NCBI RefSeq assembly: GCF_008386495.1
Contig: NZ_VTHJ01000051.1
Location: 5,510-61,013 of the forward strand
Origin: Streptomyces tailanensis
GTDB lineage: Bacteria > Actinomycetota > Actinomycetes > Streptomycetales > Streptomycetaceae
Direction of reading: 5' to 3'
DNA length: 55,504 bases
This document shows, piece by piece, positions 32,226 through 40,889 of the stretch (the stretch's first letter is position 1; every line of letters begins with the position of its first letter). Made by a program: the position numbers and the translations under genes. The notes under the pieces were generated by a model. That model was given only the letters and a program-made list of their open reading frames with translations. It was not told the DNA's origin and ran no database searches.

Positions 32226-34456
32226 ACGAAGACGGTCGGGAGCAGTGTGTCGGGGTGGAGCGGGACGGAGACCCCGCCGATGTCCCAGCGGTCGCACGTC
32301 GCGAACAGCGGCAGCATGCCGATGGACGCGTGCTCGGCGGCGTGCAGGGCGCCGCCGAGGATCTCCGGGTTGATCCGGGCCGCGTCCAGCTGGTCCTCGG
32401 TGACCGTCCACCACACGGCACGGGTGCGCAGCGTACGAGGAGGGAGGTCGAGTTTGGTCTCGCCCAGCACTTCACCGGTGATGACACGTCGACGGAGGAA
32501 GGAGACGACCTGGTTGGTGACTTCGACTGAGCCGTAGCACAACCGGCCGTCGCCCCAGGGGATTTCGGTGTCCGTCTCCAGGACGGAGATGGCGGTCGTG
32601 TCGCGGGCGACCGTCGAATACGGCGGGTCGGCCTGTTCGACGAGGGCGACGGAGTCCTCCAGGTCCAGTTCGCGCACCAGGTACGTACGGCCCTGGTGCA
32701 GATGGACCGCGCCCTCGTGGACGGAGGCGTGGGCGGCGCCCGCGTCTACCGTGCCGAGGAGCCGGCCCGTGCCGGTCTCGACGACCTGGACGGGGCGGCC
32801 GCCCTGGCCCCGGATGTCGGTCAGGTCGGCGGCCCGTTCGCGGCGCGTCCAGTGCCAGGCCTTGGCGCGGCGGCGGAGCAGTTTCGCGGCCTCCAGCTGC
32901 GGCAGCAACTCCTCGCACGCCGGGCCGAACAGCCCGAGGTCCTCCTCAGTCAGAGGCAGCTCCGCGGCGGCCGCGCACAGGTGAGGGGCGAGGACGTAGG
33001 GGTTGTCGGGGTCGAGGACGGTCGACTCCACCGGCTGGTCGAACAGGGCCTCCGGATGGTGGACCAGGAAAGTGTCCAGCGGGTCGTCGCGGGCGACGAG
33101 GACGGCCAGGGCGCCCTGGCCCGAGCGTCCGGCGCGGCCCGCCTGCTGCCACAGGGAGGCGCGGGTGCCCGGGTAGCCGGCGATGAGGACGGCGTCCAGG
33201 CCTGAGACGTCGACGCCGAGTTCCAGGGCGGTCGTCGCGGCGAGGCCGAGGAGTTCGCCGGAGTGCAGGGCGCGTTCGAGGGCGCGGCGTTCCTCGGGGA
33301 GGTAGCCGCCCCGGTAGGCGGCCACGCGGCGGGCCAGGGAGCGATCTACCTCCGCCAGGCGTTCCTGGGCGATGACCGAGATCAGCTCGGCGCCGCGCCG
33401 GGAGCGTACGAAGGCGACCGAGCGGACGCCCTGGACGGTCAGATCGGTGAGGAGGTCGGCGGTCTCGGCGGTCGCCGTACGCCGTACCGGTGCGCCCTTC
33501 TCGCCGTGCAGCTCGGTGAGCGGGGGCTCCCAAAGGGCGAACAACAGTTCACCTCGGGGTGAGGCGTCGTCGGCGACCTCGGTGACCGTGACGCCGGTGA
33601 GGCGGCCGGCGGCCACGGAGGGCTCGGCGGCGGTCGCGGAGGCCAGCAGGAAGACGGGCTCGGCGCCGTACCTGGCGCACAGGCGGCGCAGGCGGCGCAG
33701 GACCTGGGCGACGTGGGAGCCGAAGACGCCGCGGTAGGTGTGGCACTCGTCGATGACGACGTACTTGAGGGCGCGCAGGAAGGAGGACCAGCGGGGATGG
33801 GAGGGGAGGACGCCCCGGTGCAGCATGTCGGGGTTGGTGAGGACGTAGTTGGCGTACTGGCGGATCCACTCGCGTTCCTCGACGGGGGTGTCGCCGTCGT
33901 ACACGGCCGGACGGACCGCATTGCCGAGAGGTTGTGAAAATTCCTTCACGGATCGGCACTGATCCGCCGCGAGCGCCTTCGTGGGGGCGAGGTAGAGCGC
34001 GGTCGCCCCGCGGCCGTTCGGGGCCTCGGCGCCGTCCAGCAACCGCGACAGCACCGGTACGAGATAGGCCAGCGACTTGCCGGAGGCGGTGCCGGTGGCG
34101 ACTACGACCGAGTCGCCGTCCAGGGCGTGCTCGGCGACGAGTGCCTGGTGGGCCCAGGGGTGTTCGATTCCCGCGGCCTGGACGGCGGCGACGACCTCCG
34201 AGCGGATCCGGTCGGGCCAGACGGCATGACGGCCCGCACGCGGGGGCACATGCTCCGTATGAGTGATGCGCGAAGCCCGGCTCGGCCCCGAGGCGAGCCG
34301 GTCCAGGACCGTGCCCGGCGAGGGGCTGGGAGCGGTGTCCGTCGAGGATCGATCGGATCGGTGATTCTTGGCCATCGGCACCGAGTGTGTCACCGGCGTG
34401 ACGGACAATGGACCCAAGGCGTCGTGCACGCCTGCCGGTAAGTGATTGAATGCCAT
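31997..34456 (-). CDS. DEAD/DEAH helicase of the MrfA/YprA family
   Basis: An 819-residue superfamily 2 helicase. Motif I is ATGTASGKSLAYL, motif II is VVIDECHTY (DECH), motif III is LLASATA and motif VI is QQAGRAGRSGQG. The C-terminus carries the four-Cys MZB/DUF1998 zinc motif (CECDAGCPSC and SPKC). Relatives (B. subtilis MrfA, mycobacterial Rv3649) act in repair of mitomycin-type damage. The ATG at 34456 starts MAFNHLPAGV; an ATG at 34375 (MAKNHRSD) is an alternative that would leave 163 rather than 82 bases to bldG. Confidence 0.9.
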   Translation of the reverse strand: MAFNHLPAGVHDALGPLSVTPVTHSVPMAKNHRSDRSSTDTAPSPSPGTVLDRLASGPSRASRITHTEHVPPRAGRHAVWPDRIRSEVVAAVQAAGIEHPWAHQALVAEHALDGDSVVVATGTASGKSLAYLVPVLSRLLDGAEAPNGRGATALYLAPTKALAADQCRSVKEFSQPLGNAVRPAVYDGDTPVEEREWIRQYANYVLTNPDMLHRGVLPSHPRWSSFLRALKYVVIDECHTYRGVFGSHVAQVLRRLRRLCARYGAEPVFLLASATAAEPSVAAGRLTGVTVTEVADDASPRGELLFALWEPPLTELHGEKGAPVRRTATAETADLLTDLTVQGVRSVAFVRSRRGAELISVIAQERLAEVDRSLARRVAAYRGGYLPEERRALERALHSGELLGLAATTALELGVDVSGLDAVLIAGYPGTRASLWQQAGRAGRSGQGALAVLVARDDPLDTFLVHHPEALFDQPVESTVLDPDNPYVLAPHLCAAAAELPLTEEDLGLFGPACEELLPQLEAAKLLRRRAKAWHWTRRERAADLTDIRGQGGRPVQVVETGTGRLLGTVDAGAAHASVHEGAVHLHQGRTYLVRELDLEDSVALVEQADPPYSTVARDTTAISVLETDTEIPWGDGRLCYGSVEVTNQVVSFLRRRVITGEVLGETKLDLPPRTLRTRAVWWTVTEDQLDAARINPEILGGALHAAEHASIGMLPLFATCDRWDIGGVSVPLHPDTLLPTVFVYDGHPGGAGFAERAFHTAREWLTATRQAIASCECDAGCPSCVQSPKCGNGNEPLHKRGAVRLLAELLKGAPPASR

Positions 34457-34538
34457 CGCGGCTGGCGAACCGTCCCGGGGGCTTCAAGCCGAGGTGTCCT
34501 GAGGGGCGAACGCTCGATAGCAAGGTGCTGGAGGATCC

Positions 34539-34880
34539 GTGGACCTGTCCCTGTCGACCCGTACCGTCGGCGATCGTACGGTCGTCGAGGTCGGTGGCGA
34601 AATCGACGTTTATACCGCGCCCAAGCTGCGTGAGCAGCTGGTCGAGCTGGTCAACGACGGGAGTTTCCACCTCGTCGTCGACATGGAGGGCGTCGACTTC
34701 CTCGACTCCACCGGGCTCGGCGTGTTGGTGGGCGGCCTGAAGCGAGTACGGGCCCACGAGGGCTCGCTGCGCCTGGTGTGCAACCAGGAGCGGATTTTGA
34801 AGATCTTCCGCATCACCGGTCTGACCAAGGTGTTCCCGATTCACACCTCGGTCGACGAAGCGGTGGCGGCCACCGACTGA
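34539..34880 (+). CDS. bldG: Anti-sigma factor antagonist BldG
   Basis: A 113-residue STAS protein. The conserved phosphorylation site is Ser57 in DFLDSTGLG. BldG is needed for aerial mycelium and antibiotic production and is controlled by phosphorylation, binding several anti-sigma factors in its dephosphorylated form. It begins with GTG at 34539 with GGAGG upstream. The next gene encodes its partner anti-sigma factor. A strong hairpin between the two fits the published single-gene and two-gene transcripts. Confidence 0.96.
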   Translation: MDLSLSTRTVGDRTVVEVGGEIDVYTAPKLREQLVELVNDGSFHLVVDMEGVDFLDSTGLGVLVGGLKRVRAHEGSLRLVCNQERILKIFRITGLTKVFPIHTSVDEAVAATD

Positions 34881-34929
34881 CCCCGCCCTTCCGGGCCCGT
34901 GCCCGGAACGGCCTGAGACAAATGAGGGG

Positions 34930-34954
34930 GGACCGGGCCCGAGTGGCCCGGTCC
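34930..34954 (+). terminator. Intercistronic hairpin after bldG
   Basis: GGACCGGGCC (34930-34939), loop CGAGT, then GGCCCGGTCC (34945-34954): 10-bp perfect stem. Located between bldG and the anti-sigma gene, it probably makes partial termination. Confidence 0.7.
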
Positions 34955-34986
34955 TCCAACAGCACGCCCAGTTCCGAGGGGGATGC

Positions 34987-35421
34987 ATGGCCACCGTTGA
35001 ACTCCGCTTCAGCGCGCTGCCCGAGCACGTCAGGACCGCCCGACTGGTGGCGGCAGCGGTGGCGCGCAGGGCCGGAGTGGACGAGGCCGTCCTCGACGAG
35101 GTCAGGCTGGCCGTCGGCGAGGCGTGCACCCGTGCCGTCGGACTGCATCAGAACAGCGGTGTCCTGGCACCGGTGCGGGTATCGCTGATCGAAGAGGAGA
35201 AACAGTTCTCCATCGAGGTCGGCGACGAGGCGCCGCACGCCGTCCCCGGCGACAAGGCGTCGGGTGCCGGTGGCGACGCGGACGTGGACATCGAGGAGGA
35301 CGACATGGGCCTCGCCGTCATCAGCGGTCTCGTCGACGACGTGGAGGTCTCCACCGGGGCGAACGGCGGGCTGATCCGTATGAGCTGGCCGACGACACCG
35401 CCCACCGCGGTGCTGCCGTAA
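34987..35421 (+). CDS. Anti-sigma factor, HATPase (RsbW-like), BldG partner
   Basis: A 144-residue GHKL-type kinase/anti-sigma protein. Residues about 34-55 (AVLDEVRLAVGEACTRAVG) carry the N-box Glu/Asn-type helix (the usual Asn is replaced by Arg or Thr) and the later GLAVISGLVDDVEV is the G-box-like region. The acidic insert GDADVDIEEDD is unusual. It corresponds to the SCO3548 product reported to bind BldG. GAGGGGG ends five bases before the ATG. A strong terminator follows. Confidence 0.85.
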   Translation: MATVELRFSALPEHVRTARLVAAAVARRAGVDEAVLDEVRLAVGEACTRAVGLHQNSGVLAPVRVSLIEEEKQFSIEVGDEAPHAVPGDKASGAGGDADVDIEEDDMGLAVISGLVDDVEVSTGANGGLIRMSWPTTPPTAVLP

Positions 35422-35448
35422 CTCCTCACAACATCACGTAGTACCGCG

Positions 35449-35478
35449 AGGGCCCTGCTGAGCAGGGCCCTTTGCTTT
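35449..35478 (+). terminator. bldG operon terminator
   Basis: AGGGCCCTGCT (35449-35459) and AGCAGGGCCCT (35461-35471) form an 11-bp stem around one base, followed by TTGCTTTT. Confidence 0.88.
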
Positions 35479-35736
35479 TGATGAGATCATTAATTGCGAT
35501 CAACGTTCATCGGAACTCCGGAATTCGTGAAGGAATTCACGATCAATCGCACGATTATTTGATCAAGTGTCAATGCCTTTGAGGCGTTACCTCTTTCGAG
35601 TAATGTGGCTGTGCGCGGATCGTTTGCTGAAGGGCATCTGAAGGCTAATTCCGTTTGCCGTGCACTGTTTTGATCAGGTTCCGCTCCCTAGAATCCGTCC
35701 ACATCTTGAGCTCAGCCCAAGCGTCAAGGAGGACGA
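35479..35736. promoter_or_regulatory. AT-rich promoter region of the pyrophosphatase gene
   Basis: A 258-base region far richer in A/T than the genes. It contains a 7-4-7 inverted repeat (TCGTGAA-GGAA-TTCACGA, 35525-35542), repeated GATCAA motifs and a -10-like TAGAAT at 35689-35694. It probably holds a strong, regulated promoter. Confidence 0.55.
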
Positions 35737-38142
35737 ATGGCGGGGCTTTCTACCCCTCAACGGTTTGACCACCCCACGAACTTCGCAGCCGCAGTGCTGA
35801 CCGACGACAACCGGATCATCGTCATGGTGATCGGAGTCGTGGCGCTGGCCGCGCTCGCCGTGGCGGGTGTCCTGGTGCGCCAGGTGCTCGCGGCGGGCGA
35901 GGGCACCGACAGCATGAAGAAGATCGCGACGGCGATCCAGGAAGGCGCGAACGCCTATCTGGCACGGCAGTTGCGCACGCTCGGCGTATTCGCCGTCGTC
36001 GTGTTCTTCCTGCTCATGCTGCTGCCCGCGGACGACTGGAATCAGCGTGCCGGACGGTCGGTGTTCTTCTTGATCGGCGCGGCGTTCTCGGCGGCCACCG
36101 GATATATCGGTATGTGGCTCGCCGTGCGCAGCAATGTGCGCGTCGCCGCGGCGGCCCGGGAAGCGACACCGGCGGAAGGCGAGCCGGAAAAAGATCTCAC
36201 CACCGTCTCGCACACAGCAATGAAGATCGCTTTTCGTACGGGCGGCGTCGTCGGCATGTTCACGGTGGGGCTCGGTCTGCTGGGCGCCTCCTGCGTGGTG
36301 CTTGTGTATGCCGCCGACGCGCCGAAGGTGCTCGAGGGCTTCGGCCTCGGGGCCGCGCTCATCGCCATGTTCATGCGTGTCGGTGGCGGCATCTTCACCA
36401 AGGCCGCCGACGTCGGCGCCGACCTGGTCGGCAAGGTCGAGCAGGGCATTCCGGAGGACGATCCGCGCAATGCCGCGACCATCGCCGACAACGTGGGCGA
36501 CAACGTCGGCGACTGCGCGGGCATGGCGGCCGACCTCTTCGAGTCGTACGCCGTGACGCTGGTCGCCGCGCTGATCCTCGGCAAGGCGGCCTTCGGCGAC
36601 TCCGGGCTCGCCTTCCCGCTGATCGTGCCCGCGATCGGCGTGCTCACCGCGATGATCGGCATCTTCGCGGTCGCGCCACGCCGCAGCGACCGCAGCGGGA
36701 TGAGCGCCATCAACCGCGGGTTCTTCATCTCCGCGGTGATCTCGCTGGTGCTCGTCGCCATCGCCGTCTACGCCTATCTGCCGTCGTCGTACGCCGACCT
36801 CGAAGGGGTCACGGACACGGCGATTGCGGGCCACGGCGGAGACCCGCGGGTCCTCGCGGTCGTCGCGGTGGCGATCGGCATCGTCTTGGCCGCGCTGATC
36901 CAGCAGCTGACCGGCTACTTCACCGAGACCACCCGGCGTCCCGTGCGGGACATCGGCAAGAGTTCGCTCACCGGCGCGGCCACCGTCGTCCTCGCCGGTA
37001 TCTCCATCGGTCTCGAATCGGCCGTCTACACCGCCCTGCTGATCGGCCTCGGCGTGTACGGCGCGTTCCTGCTCGGCGGTACGTCGATCATGCTCGCCCT
37101 GTTCGCGGTGGCGCTGGCCGGCACCGGCCTGCTCACCACGGTCGGTGTGATCGTCGCCATGGACACCTTCGGGCCCGTCTCCGACAACGCGCAGGGCATC
37201 GCCGAGATGTCCGGCGACGTCGAGGGCGCGGGCGCGCAGGTGCTCACCGACCTGGACGCCGTCGGCAACACCACCAAGGCCATCACCAAGGGCATCGCCA
37301 TCGCCACCGCCGTACTCGCGGCGGCGGCGCTCTTCGGCTCGTACCGCGACGCGATCCTCACGGCCGCGACCGACGTCGGAGAGAAGGTCTCCGGCGAAGG
37401 CGCGCCCATGAACCTGATGATGGACATCTCGCAGCCCAACAACCTCGTCGGGCTCGTCGCGGGCGCCGCGGTCGTCTTCCTCTTCTCGGGGCTGGCGATC
37501 AACGCGGTCTCGCGGTCCGCCGGTTCGGTGGTCTACGAGGTGCGGCGGCAGTTCCGAGAGCGGCCCGGGATCATGGACTACACCGAGCAGCCGGAGTACG
37601 GCAGGGTCGTCGACATCTGCACGAAGGACGCCCTGCGGGAGCTGGCCACACCAGGTCTGCTCGCCGTCATGGCACCCATCGCGATCGGGTTCACGCTCGG
37701 GGTCGGCGCACTGGGCGCGTATCTCGCGGGGGCGATCGGCACCGGCACCCTGATGGCGGTGTTCCTCGCCAACTCCGGCGGCGCCTGGGACAACGCCAAG
37801 AAGCTCGTCGAGGACGGCCATCACGGCGGCAAGGGCAGCGAGGCCCATGCCGCGACCGTCATCGGCGACACGGTGGGCGACCCGTTCAAGGACACCGCGG
37901 GTCCCGCCATCAACCCGCTGCTGAAGGTGATGAACCTCGTCGCGCTGCTCATCGCGCCCGCGGTCGTCCAGTTCAGCTACGGCGCGGACAAGAGCGTCGG
38001 GCTGCGCGTCGCCATCGCCGCAGTCGCGATCGCCGTGATCGTCGGGGCGGTGTACGTGTCCAAGCGGCGCGGAATCGCCGTGGGTGACGAAGGCAACTCC
38101 GAGCGGATGACCAAGTCGGCGGACCCAGCGGTGGTTTCGTAG
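35737..38142 (+). CDS. hppA: Membrane proton-translocating pyrophosphatase (K+-independent type)
   Basis: An 801-residue membrane pyrophosphatase that pumps protons using pyrophosphate energy. It has about 16-17 membrane helices. The catalytic segment DVGADLVGKVE is followed by the Asp-rich GDNVGDCAGMAADLFES. The motif GNTTKAITKG carries Lys514 where K+-dependent enzymes have Ala, so this enzyme should not need potassium. The second Asp/Lys-rich site (NSGGAWDNAKK and GDTVGDPFKDTAGP) is intact. AGGAGG stands just before the ATG. Confidence 0.94.
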   Translation: MAGLSTPQRFDHPTNFAAAVLTDDNRIIVMVIGVVALAALAVAGVLVRQVLAAGEGTDSMKKIATAIQEGANAYLARQLRTLGVFAVVVFFLLMLLPADDWNQRAGRSVFFLIGAAFSAATGYIGMWLAVRSNVRVAAAAREATPAEGEPEKDLTTVSHTAMKIAFRTGGVVGMFTVGLGLLGASCVVLVYAADAPKVLEGFGLGAALIAMFMRVGGGIFTKAADVGADLVGKVEQGIPEDDPRNAATIADNVGDNVGDCAGMAADLFESYAVTLVAALILGKAAFGDSGLAFPLIVPAIGVLTAMIGIFAVAPRRSDRSGMSAINRGFFISAVISLVLVAIAVYAYLPSSYADLEGVTDTAIAGHGGDPRVLAVVAVAIGIVLAALIQQLTGYFTETTRRPVRDIGKSSLTGAATVVLAGISIGLESAVYTALLIGLGVYGAFLLGGTSIMLALFAVALAGTGLLTTVGVIVAMDTFGPVSDNAQGIAEMSGDVEGAGAQVLTDLDAVGNTTKAITKGIAIATAVLAAAALFGSYRDAILTAATDVGEKVSGEGAPMNLMMDISQPNNLVGLVAGAAVVFLFSGLAINAVSRSAGSVVYEVRRQFRERPGIMDYTEQPEYGRVVDICTKDALRELATPGLLAVMAPIAIGFTLGVGALGAYLAGAIGTGTLMAVFLANSGGAWDNAKKLVEDGHHGGKGSEAHAATVIGDTVGDPFKDTAGPAINPLLKVMNLVALLIAPAVVQFSYGADKSVGLRVAIAAVAIAVIVGAVYVSKRRGIAVGDEGNSERMTKSADPAVVS

Positions 38143-38184
38143 ACGGTCTTACGAACGGTCCTGCGAGGCCCCAGCTCAAAGGGT

Positions 38185-38216
38185 GGGCGGACGACGCGTG
38201 TTGACGCGTCGGCCGC
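38185..38216 (+). terminator. Pyrophosphatase terminator
   Basis: GGGCGG and GACGCGT pair with ACGCGTC and CCGCCC around the loop GTTG, interrupted by one mismatch pair (AC/GG). Confidence 0.8.
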
Positions 38217-38259
38217 CCGCCCGCTGTGTGCGGCGACGGCTCGGTGAGCCTTCTCTCGC

Positions 38260-38288
38260 TTGGTGCAAAGGGGTACAAAAGATACTTA
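38260..38288 (+). promoter_or_regulatory. Vegetative-type promoter of the small lipoprotein gene
   Basis: TTGGTG (38260-38265) and TACTTA (38283-38288) spaced by 17 bases in AT-rich sequence, 78 bases ahead of the GTG. Confidence 0.5.
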
Positions 38289-38365
38289 GAGGGTGCTCGG
38301 CGCACAGGTGTCGCCCATTCGGCGTGTATGTTCCGGGGCCGAGAGCCACGGAAGGGACCAATCCG

Positions 38366-38956
38366 GTGAACAAGAAGCTCGCGGCCGCACTGTCCGGCGG
38401 TGCGGTACTGGTACTGGCGCTGTCCGGCTGCAGCAGCGACGACACGAATGATCAGCTGAACTCCTGGGCCAAGGAGGTCTGCGACTCCGTGCAGCCGCAG
38501 ATCAGGAAGATCGCGGCGGCCAACGCCTCGATCCAGAAGGAGACCTCGGACGACAGCGCACCGGCGGACGTGCAGAAGGCCGACTCCCAGGGCTTCCAGG
38601 ACATCTCCGACGCCTACAAGGCGATGGCCGCGGCCATCCAGAAGGCGGGGGCACCGGATGTCGAGGACGGTGCGACGAAGCAGAAGAACGCGGTGACCGA
38701 GCTGAATCAGCTGTCGGCCGCGTATGCCGAGCTGAAGAAGAAGTCGGACGCGCTGAACACGAAGGACCAGGCGAAGTTCGCGGACGGGCTCGAAGGGGTC
38801 GCGACCGAACTGGAGAAGTTGAGCCAGACCGGGAGTGACGCGCTGAAGGAGCTGGAGAAGGGGGAGGTGGGGCAGGCGATGGCCGAGCAGCAGAGCTGCA
38901 AGTCGGCGACCGCGTCCGGGACCGCCTCGGCGCCGGCTTCCGCGACGAAGAGCTGA
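38366..38956 (+). CDS. Small secreted lipoprotein, helical
   Basis: A 196-residue protein. The signal peptide ends in the lipobox LSGC (Cys22). The mature part is helical and charged (AYAELKKKSDALNTKDQAKF, ELEKLSQTGSDALKELEKGE), so a coiled-coil or helical bundle outside the membrane. Two Cys (CDSVQ and SCKSA) may form a disulfide. The GTG at 38366 has GAAGGGA upstream. I know the family only as a 'small secreted protein' of streptomycetes; function unknown. Confidence 0.85.
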   Translation: MNKKLAAALSGGAVLVLALSGCSSDDTNDQLNSWAKEVCDSVQPQIRKIAAANASIQKETSDDSAPADVQKADSQGFQDISDAYKAMAAAIQKAGAPDVEDGATKQKNAVTELNQLSAAYAELKKKSDALNTKDQAKFADGLEGVATELEKLSQTGSDALKELEKGEVGQAMAEQQSCKSATASGTASAPASATKS

Positions 38957-39057
38957 GCGGGGGCTTACTGGGCCGGGGGCTTCTGGGTGCCCTTTGCCGG
39001 GGCTGGGCGGGGGTAGGGCGCGCTTGCCGGCGCTGACAGGGTGCCGCCTGCGCCCAC

Positions 39058-39100
39058 CCTCCCCCACTCTCGGCTTCGCTCGAGCGGGAGGTGCCCCCAT
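39058..39100 (-). repeat. Dispersed repeat, family C, upstream of the methyltransferase gene
   Basis: Contains CTCCCCCACTCTCGGCTTCG then CTCGAGCGGG. A second copy, in the opposite orientation, lies inside the kinase gene at 41073-41113. Thirty bases are identical. I recall this element as very abundant in Streptomyces. Confidence 0.85.
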
Positions 39101-39161
39101 CGCCCCAGCGGCACGACTGCCCGCAGTCAGGGACAGCGTGCTCGCGGTTACGCTGAGCGGT

Positions 39162-40688
39162 GTGAGTGACTCCAAGTTGTCCCCGTTGCCCTCCACTGAC
39201 CGGCTCGATGTCGCCGCGCGGCTTCGGGGGGCCTTTCTCGGGGCTGATTTCACTGCCGACGGGCTTCTCGAACTGCTCGGGGCGTCCGCGTATGCGGCGT
39301 TGGCGCGAAGTGAGGTCGTGCCGGCGCTCAGGGCTACGCGGGGGGAGACGCCGCTGGAGGTGCTCGTGCGGCTGTTTCTGTTGCAGCAGCCGGTGGCACG
39401 CGCGCGTGTGGAGGGTGTGCTGCCCGTCGACGCGTGCGTGGAGTGCGGGTGGCTGGATCCGGTCGGTGACGGCGAGGTCGTCGCCACCGTGGATGTGCGG
39501 CCGTACGGCGGGCCCGGGGGCGAGGACTGGTTCATCGTGTCCGATCTCGGGTGTGCCGTCGGCGGGGCCGGGGGGATCGGGAGCCGGAACGAAGGGGTTG
39601 TGCTGGGGGTGGGCGGGGCGTCCACCACGCTCGCCGGGATCACCGTGCGGACACCTGTCGAGGCCGCCCTCGACCTCGGGACGGGCTCCGGGATCCAGGC
39701 ACTGCACGCCGCGCAGCACGCCACCCGGGTGACGGCGACCGACCTCAACCCGCGCGCGCTGCACATCACGGCGCTCACGCTGGCACTCTCCGGCACGCCC
39801 GCCGCCGATCTGCGCCAGGGCTCGCTCTTCGCGCCGGTGGAGGAGGACGAGACGTACGACCTCATCGTGTCGAATCCGCCGTTCGTCATTTCTCCTGGTA
39901 CCCGGCTGACCTATCGCGACGGCGGGATGGGCGGGGACGATCTGTGCCGGACGCTCGTTCAAGGGGCTGGGGAGCGGTTGAACGAGGGCGGGTTCGCGCA
40001 GTTCCTGGCCAACTGGCAGCACGTTGAGGGCGAGGACTGGCAGGAGCGGCTCAGGTCATGGGTGCCGCGTGGGTGCGACGCGTGGATCGTGCAGCGCGAG
40101 GTCCAGGACGTCACGCAGTACGTGGAGTTGTGGCTGCGGGACGCGGGCGACCACCGCGGTGACGTGGCCGAGTACCAGGCGCGGTACGACGCCTGGCTCG
40201 ACGAGTTCGAGGCGCGGAAGGTGCAGGCCGTCGGGTTCGGCTGGATCACACTGCGGAAGTCGGCCGCCGCGGACGCCGCTCCGTCGATCACCGTCGAGGA
40301 ATGGCCGCATCCGGTCGAACAGCCGCTCGGCGAGACCGTGCGGGCGCACTTCGCACGCGTCGACTACCTGCGGGCCAACGACGACGCGGCGCTGCTCGCC
40401 GCGCACTTCAGGCTCACCTCCGAGGTCGTCCAGGAGCAGGTCGGGCTGCCTGGCGCCGAGGATCCCGAGCATGTGGTGCTGCGTCAGAACCGTGGCATGC
40501 GCCGGGCCACGAAGGTGGACACGGTCGGTGCCGGATTCGCCGGTGTGTGCGACGGCACGCTCAGCGCGGGACGGATTCTGGACGCCATCGCCCAGCTCGT
40601 CGGCGAGGACCCGGTGGCGCTGCGCGACCGGACGCCGGCCCAGATCCGACTGCTGGTGGAACAGGGGTTCCTCGAACCGGCTCGGTGA
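39162..40688 (+). CDS. Class I SAM-dependent methyltransferase
   Basis: A 508-residue protein. Residues about 1-165 are a helical N-terminal domain (VRLFLLQQPVARARVEG). The methyltransferase core has motif I LDLGTGSGIQAL, motif II TATDLNPRALHIT and the catalytic motif IV SNPPFV, typical of N-methylation of RNA or protein (RlmG/PrmC-like). The C-terminal 150 residues extend the fold. The GTG at 39162 is chosen because the sequence before it is intergenic repeat. The target is unknown. Confidence 0.87.
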   Translation: MSDSKLSPLPSTDRLDVAARLRGAFLGADFTADGLLELLGASAYAALARSEVVPALRATRGETPLEVLVRLFLLQQPVARARVEGVLPVDACVECGWLDPVGDGEVVATVDVRPYGGPGGEDWFIVSDLGCAVGGAGGIGSRNEGVVLGVGGASTTLAGITVRTPVEAALDLGTGSGIQALHAAQHATRVTATDLNPRALHITALTLALSGTPAADLRQGSLFAPVEEDETYDLIVSNPPFVISPGTRLTYRDGGMGGDDLCRTLVQGAGERLNEGGFAQFLANWQHVEGEDWQERLRSWVPRGCDAWIVQREVQDVTQYVELWLRDAGDHRGDVAEYQARYDAWLDEFEARKVQAVGFGWITLRKSAAADAAPSITVEEWPHPVEQPLGETVRAHFARVDYLRANDDAALLAAHFRLTSEVVQEQVGLPGAEDPEHVVLRQNRGMRRATKVDTVGAGFAGVCDGTLSAGRILDAIAQLVGEDPVALRDRTPAQIRLLVEQGFLEPAR

Positions 40689-40889
40689 GCAGGCCTGTAC
40701 GGCTTCCGGCGCCCCGTCCTCGTAGCGGAAGGGGCGTATCCGTACCCTTGGGGCGCATGTGCCCGGTCTGACTGGATTGGTCCGCAAAAGGACTCCTGTC
40801 AGTGGCACGTGCGAAGCTATTTTCAAGAGACGGATTCGACGTGTCCTCGGGGGAGGCACGCGCTGTCTCTGGGGGAGTGGGGGATCGCG

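Noticed and set aside
35674..37848. 724-codon minus-strand frame opposite the pyrophosphatase
   Set aside because: Shadow frame with biased Asp/Gly/Arg composition and no motifs.
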